Positions 18,485-23,381 of a stretch of DNA of 23,381 nucleotides are shown here, piece by piece (position 1 is the stretch's first letter; every line of letters begins with the position of its first letter). Position numbers and translations under genes: made by a program. The notes under the pieces were generated by a model. That model saw nothing but the letters and a program-made list of their open reading frames with translations. It searched no databases and was not told the origin of the DNA. Source of the stretch: an uncultured Cellvibrio sp. (GTDB lineage: Bacteria > Pseudomonadota > Gammaproteobacteria > Pseudomonadales > Cellvibrionaceae); NCBI GenBank assembly GCA_946886255.1, contig CAMPIG010000024.1:1-23381 (forward strand), in the 5' to 3' direction.

Positions 18485-18575
18485 CTGATGCATTCATATA
18501 CCAGATTGCCTCCCTAGGGCAACGCGGTTACAGTGGCGCTCGCCCCATTGGTGTTATTGAGTCATTTAATTGTCT

Positions 18576-19691
18576 ATGAACCCTTCTCCCCTTGAACGCT
18601 ACCGGCGCGACCTGGAACGGCCGGATTTTCGTCACGATCCGGCCCAGGCATTAGCGGTAGATTTGCTGCAAAAGCTTTATAAAACGTTGATCGTCAGTCA
18701 TGCAGAACGTGAACCGAGTGGTCTTCTGTCCTGGTTGAGTCAGCGCCTTATAAAGCGTGAGCCAAAGCCCATTAAAGGATTGTATTTTTGGGGAGGCGTC
18801 GGTCGAGGTAAAACCTACCTGATGGACAACTTTTATGAAAGCCTGCCGTTTGAGCAAAAGATGCGTGTGCATTTCCACCGATTCATGCGGCGTGTGCATG
18901 CGGAATTGAAAAAGCTTGGCGGCCATAAAAATCCTTTGCAAAAAGTGGCTGAAACCATCAGCCGGGAAGCACGGGTGATTTGTTTCGACGAGTTTTTTGT
19001 CTCCGATATCACTGATGCCATGATTCTCGGAACGCTGATGGAAGAATTGTTCAAACGCGGCGTGACCTTGGTGGCTACCTCCAATATCGAGCCGGATGGC
19101 CTTTATAAAGATGGCTTGCAGCGTGCCCGTTTTTTGCCAGCTATTGCCCTGCTTAAAGAGCATACCCAGGTGGTCAACATAGATGGCGGCGTGGATTATC
19201 GGTTGCGCGCTCTGGAACAGGCCGAACTTTACTATTCACCTCTGGGTGAGGCGGCAGAACAGAATTTGATGGCATGCTTTGAGGCGCTCGTACCTTGTAG
19301 TGACGAGATTGGACCGGATCTTCAGATTGAGATTGAGGGCCGTTCGATTGCAGTGCGTTATGTGGCAGAAGATGTGGTGTGGTTCGACTTCGGCGCGATT
19401 TGTGATGGGCCTCGCTCGCAGAACGATTATATTGAGTTGGCTCGCGAATATCATTCAGTCGTCATCAGTAACGTGCCGGAAATGGGGCGCGATAATGACG
19501 ACCAGGCGCGTCGGTTTATCAATCTCGTGGACGAATTTTATGATCGCCATGTGAAATTGGTTCTCTCGGCGGCTCGGCCGTTAGCTGGCCTTTATAGCGA
19601 GGGAAGGCTGAGTTTTGAGTTCCAGCGAACAATCAGTCGTTTGTTGGAGATGCAAAGTCGCGAATATCTCGCCAAGCCGCACCGCCCTTGA
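18576..19691 (+). CDS. zapE: ZapE, AFG1-like cell-division ATPase
   Basis: 371 residues from the ATG at 18576; a TTG two codons earlier is also in frame and neither has a strong ribosome binding site. The N terminus LERYRRDLERPDF is typical. Walker A is GGVGRGKT at residues 73-80, Walker B is VICFDEFFVSD at about 134-144, and ATSNIEPDGLYKDGLQRARFLPAI is the AFG1 family block that includes sensor 1. The C-terminal LSAARPLAGLYSEGRLSFEF-RTISRLLEMQS also matches. ZapE associates with the Z-ring late in division and under low-oxygen or heat stress in E. coli; mitochondrial AFG1 relatives act in protein quality control. It directly precedes rplM, a conserved neighbour. Confidence 0.95.
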   Translation: MNPSPLERYRRDLERPDFRHDPAQALAVDLLQKLYKTLIVSHAEREPSGLLSWLSQRLIKREPKPIKGLYFWGGVGRGKTYLMDNFYESLPFEQKMRVHFHRFMRRVHAELKKLGGHKNPLQKVAETISREARVICFDEFFVSDITDAMILGTLMEELFKRGVTLVATSNIEPDGLYKDGLQRARFLPAIALLKEHTQVVNIDGGVDYRLRALEQAELYYSPLGEAAEQNLMACFEALVPCSDEIGPDLQIEIEGRSIAVRYVAEDVVWFDFGAICDGPRSQNDYIELAREYHSVVISNVPEMGRDNDDQARRFINLVDEFYDRHVKLVLSAARPLAGLYSEGRLSFEFQRTISRLLEMQSREYLAKPHRP

Positions 19692-19723
19692 GTTGGTCGG
19701 GTTTGCACGAGCAGAAAATCCCC

Positions 19724-19752
19724 TTGAAAAGGTAATGTCAGTTGTGTAGTAT
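19724..19752 (+). promoter_or_regulatory. Promoter of rplM-rpsI
   Basis: TTGAAA (19724-19729), a 17-base spacer, then TAGTAT (19747-19752). The following TCGCGC is a GC-rich discriminator of the kind found at stringently controlled ribosomal promoters. Transcription would begin near 19759, giving a leader of about 42 bases that contains a short GGTG/CACC inverted repeat. Confidence 0.7.
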
Positions 19753-19800
19753 TCGCGCTCTTTTTGGGTGGGTCACACCACATTAACAGGCAGGAATAAC

Positions 19801-20229
19801 ATGAAGACATATAGTGCCAAAGCAGAATCCGTCGTTCGCGACTGGTTCATCGTCGATGCGGCGGGGAAAACCCTCGGCCGTATGGCGGCAGAAATTGCCT
19901 CGCGTCTGCGCGGCAAGCACAAACCTGAGTACACTCCCCACGTGGATACCGGCGATTACATTGTTGTAATCAACGCTGAAAAAGTACGCGTAACCGGCAA
20001 GAAGCTGACTGATAAAATTTATTATCATCACACCAACCACATTGGCGGCATTAAGGCTATCAGCTTTGAAAAACTGATTGAAAAAGCTCCTGAGCGCACC
20101 ATCCAGATCGCGGTTAAAGGCATGTTGCCAAAAGGTCCGCTGGGTCGTGCAATGTTCAAGAAGTTGAAAGTGTACGCAGGTAATGAGCATCCGCATGCTG
20201 CTCAGCAACCTCAAGAACTGAATATCTAA
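19801..20229 (+). CDS. rplM: 50S ribosomal protein L13
   Basis: 142 residues, identical in length to E. coli L13. Starts [20 protein letters not shown] with AGGAA just upstream, contains [30 protein letters not shown] and [20 protein letters not shown], and ends [15 protein letters not shown]13 is an early-binding protein of the large subunit. In E. coli it represses its own operon by binding the rplM leader; whether that holds here cannot be judged from the short leader. rpsI follows after ten bases. Confidence 0.98.
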   Translation: MKTYSAKAESVVRDWFIVDAAGKTLGRMAAEIASRLRGKHKPEYTPHVDTGDYIVVINAEKVRVTGKKLTDKIYYHHTNHIGGIKAISFEKLIEKAPERTIQIAVKGMLPKGPLGRAMFKKLKVYAGNEHPHAAQQPQELNI

Positions 20230-20239
20230 GGGGTCTGAC

Positions 20240-20632
20240 ATGGCTGCAACTCAATATTACGGTACCGGTCGTCGCAAGACCTCTACCGCTCGTGTTTTTA
20301 TCACCGCTGGCAGCGGTACCATCACTGTGAATGATCGTCCATTGGATGAATACTTCGGTCGTCCAGTGTCGCGCATGATCGTTCGTCAACCATTGGAAAA
20401 TGTTGGTCTGACAGAAAAATTCGACGTAAACGTCACTGTGAGTGGTGGCGGCAGCTTCGGTCAGGCAGGCGCTATTCGCCACGGCTTAACCCGTGCATTG
20501 ATGGAGTACGACGAATCTCTGCGTTCAACCTTGCGAAAAGCTGGTTTTGTTACTCGCGATTCGCGTGAAGTGGAGCGTAAGAAAGTGGGTCTGCGTAAAG
20601 CGCGTAAGAGACCACAATACTCCAAGCGTTAA
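20240..20632 (+). CDS. rpsI: 30S ribosomal protein S9
   Basis: 130 residues, the E. coli length. It has the start [15 protein letters not shown], the [20 protein letters not shown] block, and the basic C-terminal tail ending QYSKR that reaches the P-site tRNA anticodon loop. AGGGG lies a few bases before the ATG. Last gene of the rplM-rpsI operon, followed by a strong terminator. Confidence 0.98.
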   Translation: MAATQYYGTGRRKTSTARVFITAGSGTITVNDRPLDEYFGRPVSRMIVRQPLENVGLTEKFDVNVTVSGGGSFGQAGAIRHGLTRALMEYDESLRSTLRKAGFVTRDSREVERKKVGLRKARKRPQYSKR

Positions 20633-20676
20633 TTTTTGCTGGCTGGTCTTTCCGGCGAGCGACAGTTCTTCGCAAG

Positions 20677-20709
20677 CGCCCAGGCCGTCAGCGGCTTGGG
20701 CGTTTTTTT
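20677..20709 (+). terminator. Rho-independent terminator of rplM-rpsI
   Basis: CGCCCAGGCCG (20677-20687), loop TCAG, CGGCTTGGGCG (20692-20702), then seven T residues (20703-20709). The 11-base stem has one G-U pair. Confidence 0.93.
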
Positions 20710-20721
20710 ATGCCTTCTGTT

Positions 20722-20727
20722 TATAAT
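20722..20727 (+). promoter_or_regulatory. Possible -10 element for the petA operon
   Basis: A perfect TATAAT 13 bases after the rpsI terminator T-run, with TG two bases upstream of it but no good -35. If used, it gives a leader of about 136 bases before petA. A second candidate is TTGCAT (20790) with TAAATC (20811) at a 15-base spacing, which is poorer. Confidence 0.4.
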
Positions 20728-20753
20728 CCGCTGCTTCCATGTGGTTATTCTTG

Positions 20754-20777
20754 TAAGCGGCGCTTAATTTCATTAAG
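20754..20777. repeat. Two overlapping perfect dyads upstream of petA
   Basis: TAAGCG-G-CGCTTA (20754-20766) overlaps CTTAAT-TTC-ATTAAG (20763-20777). Both are perfect inverted repeats sharing four bases, so as RNA only one could form at a time. They lie about 95 bases before the petA start, either in its leader or at an operator position. Confidence 0.65.
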
Positions 20778-20869
20778 ATTGGCCATTTTTTGCATATCTC
20801 AAAATAATTCTAAATCATTGAATTCTAGTGATTTACAGGCCGTTGGAAGCTGTTAGGGGAGAATTCGTC

Positions 20870-21463
20870 ATGACCAATGACGTAGTAAACAAAACGCGTC
20901 GCCGCGTTCTCACTGCTGCTACATCCGTGGTGGGTGCGGTAGGTGTGATAGGTGTAGCTGTTCCTTTTGTAGGTTCCTGGAATCCCAGCGCCAAGGCGAG
21001 GGCAGCAGGTGCTCCAGTTAAAGCCAATATTGGCAAGATTGAGCCTGGCCAGATGATTACGGTTGAGTGGCGTGGTAAGCCAATATACATCGTACGTCGT
21101 ACGTCGGAAGCGCTTGAAGGTCTAAAAAAAGTAGAAGACATGCTGCGTGACCCTAATTCCGAAGTTCCGCAACAGCCGGCATACGCCCAGAACCAATATC
21201 GTTCCATAAAAGAAGAATATTTAATTCTGTTGGGTTTATGCACCCACTTGGGTTGTGCCCCTATGTACCGTCCTGATGTTGGTGCGCAGGATCTCGGGGG
21301 CGATGAGTGGCAGGGCGGTTTCTTCTGTCCTTGTCATGGCTCCAAATTTGATCTGGCCGGTCGGGTTTATCAAGGTGTTCCCGCACCGATTAACCTGGAA
21401 ATACCACCGCACTCTTATGAGAGCGATAACGTGGTCATCATCGGTGTGGATCAGGAGGCATAA
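20870..21463 (+). CDS. petA: Rieske iron-sulfur subunit of cytochrome bc1
   Basis: 197 residues from the ATG at 20870, preceded by AGGGGAG; an upstream in-frame start at 20828 has no such site. The twin-arginine-type signal anchor KTRRRVLT plus hydrophobic segment (about residues 8-35) exports the folded cluster protein by Tat and keeps it membrane-bound. The Rieske motifs are CTHLGC (124-129) and CPCHGS (153-158): C124, H126, C153 and H156 should hold the 2Fe-2S cluster, and C129-C155 should form the disulfide. The Rieske head takes one electron from ubiquinol at the Qo site and passes it to cytochrome c1. The cytochrome b start is only two bases after the stop. Confidence 0.97.
   Translation: MTNDVVNKTRRRVLTAATSVVGAVGVIGVAVPFVGSWNPSAKARAAGAPVKANIGKIEPGQMITVEWRGKPIYIVRRTSEALEGLKKVEDMLRDPNSEVPQQPAYAQNQYRSIKEEYLILLGLCTHLGCAPMYRPDVGAQDLGGDEWQGGFFCPCHGSKFDLAGRVYQGVPAPINLEIPPHSYESDNVVIIGVDQEA
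21453..21458 (+). promoter_or_regulatory. Strong ribosome binding site of the cytochrome b-c1 gene inside petA
   Basis: AGGAGG, a full Shine-Dalgarno match, within the last codons of petA and seven bases before the ATG at 21466. It supports that start and coupled expression of the two subunits. Confidence 0.85.
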
Positions 21464-21465
21464 GA

Positions 21466-23381
21466 ATGAATTGGTTGACTGGATTGTGGCAGTGGGTTGA
21501 TAAGCGCTTACCTGTACAGCGTGCTTGGGATACTCACATGGGCAAATATTATGCCCCTAAGAACTTTAACTTCTGGTATTTCTTCGGTGTGCTGTCATTA
21601 CTGGTTTTAGTAAATCAGCTGGTGACTGGTATCTGGCTAACCATGAGCTTTACGCCCACCGCAGAAGGCGCTTTTGCTTCTGTCGAATACATCATGCGTG
21701 ATGTCGATTATGGTTGGTTATTGCGCTACATGCATTCTACTGGCGCCTCAGCATTTTTCGTTGTTGTTTATCTGCATATGTTCCGTGGTTTGATGTACGG
21801 CTCTTATAAAGCGCCGCGTGAACTGGTGTGGATCTTCGGTATGACTATTTATTTGGTATTAATGGCCGAAGCCTTTATGGGTTACGTCTTGCCCTGGGGG
21901 CAGATGTCCTATTGGGGGGCACAGGTAATCGTTTCCTTGTTCGGTGCGATCCCGGTTGTCGGCGAAGATCTGGTGCAATGGATTCGCGGTGATTATCTGA
22001 TTTCCGGTGTTACCTTGAATCGTTTCTTTGCGCTTCATGTGGTTGCTATGCCGATTGTATTGCTTGCATTAGTTGTGTTGCATTTGCTGGCACTTCACGA
22101 AGTGGGTTCCAATAACCCTGACGGTGTTGAAATAAAGAAAAACAAAGATGAGAACGGTATTCCTCGCGATGGTGTTCCCTTCCATCCGTTTTATACAGTC
22201 CATGATTTAGTTGGCATTACTGTTTTCTTGTTTGTCTTCTGTTTCATTATCTTCTTTATGCCGGAGATGGGCGGGTTCTTCCTGGAATACGCCAATTTTG
22301 AAGAGGCAAACAATCTCAAGACGCCGCCACACATTGCCCCTGTTTGGTACTTCACTCCCTTCTATGCCATTCTGCGGGCGGTAACCTTCGATATCGGCCC
22401 ATTGAATTCCAAGTTCCTTGGTTTGATTGCTATGGGTGCGGCGATAGCCATCCTCTTTGTATTGCCTTGGCTGGATAAAAGCCCGGTTAAATCCATCCGT
22501 TACAAAGGGAATTTCAGTCGCATTGCCTTGTTGGTATTTGCTGCCTCCTTCGTGATTCTGGGTTACCTTGGTGTGAAGTCTCCGACGCCGGGTCGTACTT
22601 TGCTTGCGCAAATTTGTACCATCCTCTACTTCGCCTACTTTATCGGTATGCCCTTCTGGACCCGTCGCGAAAAAACCTTGCCTGAACCGACTCGAGTGCA
22701 AAGTAAAGGCTTGCCATTGTCTCTGGTTCTTGGTGGTTTTGCGCTCTTCATCGTTTTGGTGATTGTGCCTATCAAGGCAGTGGGTGCAGAAAGCGAATTC
22801 AAGTGCGGCACCATTGAGTGTGATGTGATGGAGCCGGACCTGTCTAACAAAGAATCCCTACAACGTGGTGCTAAATACTTCGTGAACTATTGCATGGGGT
22901 GTCATGCCGCAAAGTTCTCTCGCTATGAGCGTGTGGCGGATGATCTGGGTATTCCTCACAACTTGATGATGGATAACATGGTCTTTACCGATCAGCGTAT
23001 CGGCGGCTTGATGGAGATCTCTCTGCGTCCGGCTCAGGCTAAAACCTGGTTTGGTGTGGTGCCTCCTGATCTTTCATTGGTTGCGCGTGCCCGCTCGCCG
23101 GAATGGTTATATACCTACCTCCGTAACTTCTACGAAGATGACACCCGGCCTTGGGGGGTCAATAACCGTGTATTTCCAAACGTCGGTATGCCTCATGTGA
23201 TGATCGGTGCGCAAGGCCTGCTTGAGTGCGGCCCTGGCCCCAAGTTAGCCGCAGGTGGTGGCGTATTACGCGACAATCTTGGAAACCCTGAAATGGATGA
23301 ACATTGCGGAGCGCTTACAGAAGGCCCGATTAAAGGTACTATGACCGGAGAAGAGTTTGATCGCGCGATTTACGATCTGGT
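21466..23381 (+). CDS. fbcH: Fused cytochrome b - cytochrome c1 of the bc1 complex (3' end outside window)
   Basis: The frame from the ATG at 21466 has no stop to the window end (638 full codons). Residues 1 to about 412 are a complete cytochrome b: heme ligand pairs H90/H104 and H191/H206, the GYVLPWGQMSYWGA block near 139-152, LHEVGSNNP, and PVWY at 292-295 in the Qo site. Instead of ending after TLPEPTRV, it continues through a Leu/Val-rich helix (about 416-436) and a signal-peptidase-like VGA-E site (441/442) into cytochrome c1: QRGAKYFVNYCMGCH with the heme-binding CMGCH at 476-480, the VVPPDLSLVARAR and WLYTYLRNFYEDDTRPWG blocks, and FPNVGMPH, where M575 is the probable axial ligand. 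Two cysteine pairs (C447/C452, C588/C614) are also present. The C-terminal c1 anchor lies beyond the window. Bradyrhizobium FbcH has the same layout and is cleaved after synthesis; here cleavage is inferred. Confidence 0.93.
   Translation, partial: MNWLTGLWQWVDKRLPVQRAWDTHMGKYYAPKNFNFWYFFGVLSLLVLVNQLVTGIWLTMSFTPTAEGAFASVEYIMRDVDYGWLLRYMHSTGASAFFVVVYLHMFRGLMYGSYKAPRELVWIFGMTIYLVLMAEAFMGYVLPWGQMSYWGAQVIVSLFGAIPVVGEDLVQWIRGDYLISGVTLNRFFALHVVAMPIVLLALVVLHLLALHEVGSNNPDGVEIKKNKDENGIPRDGVPFHPFYTVHDLVGITVFLFVFCFIIFFMPEMGGFFLEYANFEEANNLKTPPHIAPVWYFTPFYAILRAVTFDIGPLNSKFLGLIAMGAAIAILFVLPWLDKSPVKSIRYKGNFSRIALLVFAASFVILGYLGVKSPTPGRTLLAQICTILYFAYFIGMPFWTRREKTLPEPTRVQSKGLPLSLVLGGFALFIVLVIVPIKAVGAESEFKCGTIECDVMEPDLSNKESLQRGAKYFVNYCMGCHAAKFSRYERVADDLGIPHNLMMDNMVFTDQRIGGLMEISLRPAQAKTWFGVVPPDLSLVARARSPEWLYTYLRNFYEDDTRPWGVNNRVFPNVGMPHVMIGAQGLLECGPGPKLAAGGGVLRDNLGNPEMDEHCGALTEGPIKGTMTGEEFDRAIYDL

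Noticed and set aside
22640..22830. Frameshift or sequencing error as the cause of the b-c1 fusion
   Set aside because: The frame is the same on both sides, both domains read correctly, and an artefact would need loss of a stop codon by substitution plus loss of the c1 start codon.
22207..22850. Antisense open frames of 164 and 71 codons under the cytochrome b-c1 gene
   Set aside because: They are low-complexity reverse readings of conserved cytochrome b and c1 codons without a ribosome binding site of note.

Overview
This window is a chromosomal segment of a gammaproteobacterium. Gene order and the look of the proteins suggest a relative of Pseudomonas, most likely in or near the Cellvibrionaceae; that taxonomic guess is inference, not a search result. 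It is a dense housekeeping region with no tRNA, rRNA, CRISPR array, insertion sequence or other mobile element that I could see, and no gap longer than 300 bases.

Layout. Bases 3-2762 hold the 3' part of yhdP (+), followed by a small YhbS-like GNAT acetyltransferase (+). A long minus-strand block runs from about 11264 down to 3351: kdsD-kdsC-lptC-lptA-lptB (Kdo synthesis and LPS export), then rpoN-hpf-ptsN-rapZ-ptsO (sigma-54, ribosome hibernation and the nitrogen PTS), then yjgA. From a divergent promoter region near 11300-11420 a plus-strand block follows: mlaC, ibaG, murA, hisG, hisD, closed by a perfect bidirectional terminator at 15899-15926. On the minus strand come a DegS/AlgW-type periplasmic protease and yhcB. 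Divergent from yhcB are a small alpha/beta hydrolase and zapE (+), then the rplM-rpsI ribosomal operon with a clear promoter and terminator. Last is the cytochrome bc1 operon, starting with the Rieske protein PetA.

The order closely follows the Pseudomonas cluster as I remember it (yhdP, yjgA, ptsO-rapZ-ptsN-hpf-rpoN, lpt, kds, mla, ibaG, murA, hisGD, algW, zapE, rplM-rpsI, petABC), but several members are missing: nit/tldD and pmbA around yjgA, mlaF/E/D/B around mlaC, and hisC after hisD. Much of the content serves the envelope: YhdP and MlaC in phospholipid traffic, Lpt and Kds in LPS, MurA in peptidoglycan, DegS in envelope stress, YhcB and ZapE in division.

The most striking observation is in the bc1 operon. 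The reading frame that begins as cytochrome b at 21466 runs without a stop through the end of cytochrome b, across a signal-like membrane segment, and into a cytochrome c1 domain with a CxxCH heme site, to the end of the window. This is a cytochrome b-c1 fusion, whereas gammaproteobacteria normally have separate petB and petC. Other points worth a look are the orphan mlaC, an acidic-aromatic low-complexity insert in RpoN, and overlapping DNA dyads in the petA leader.
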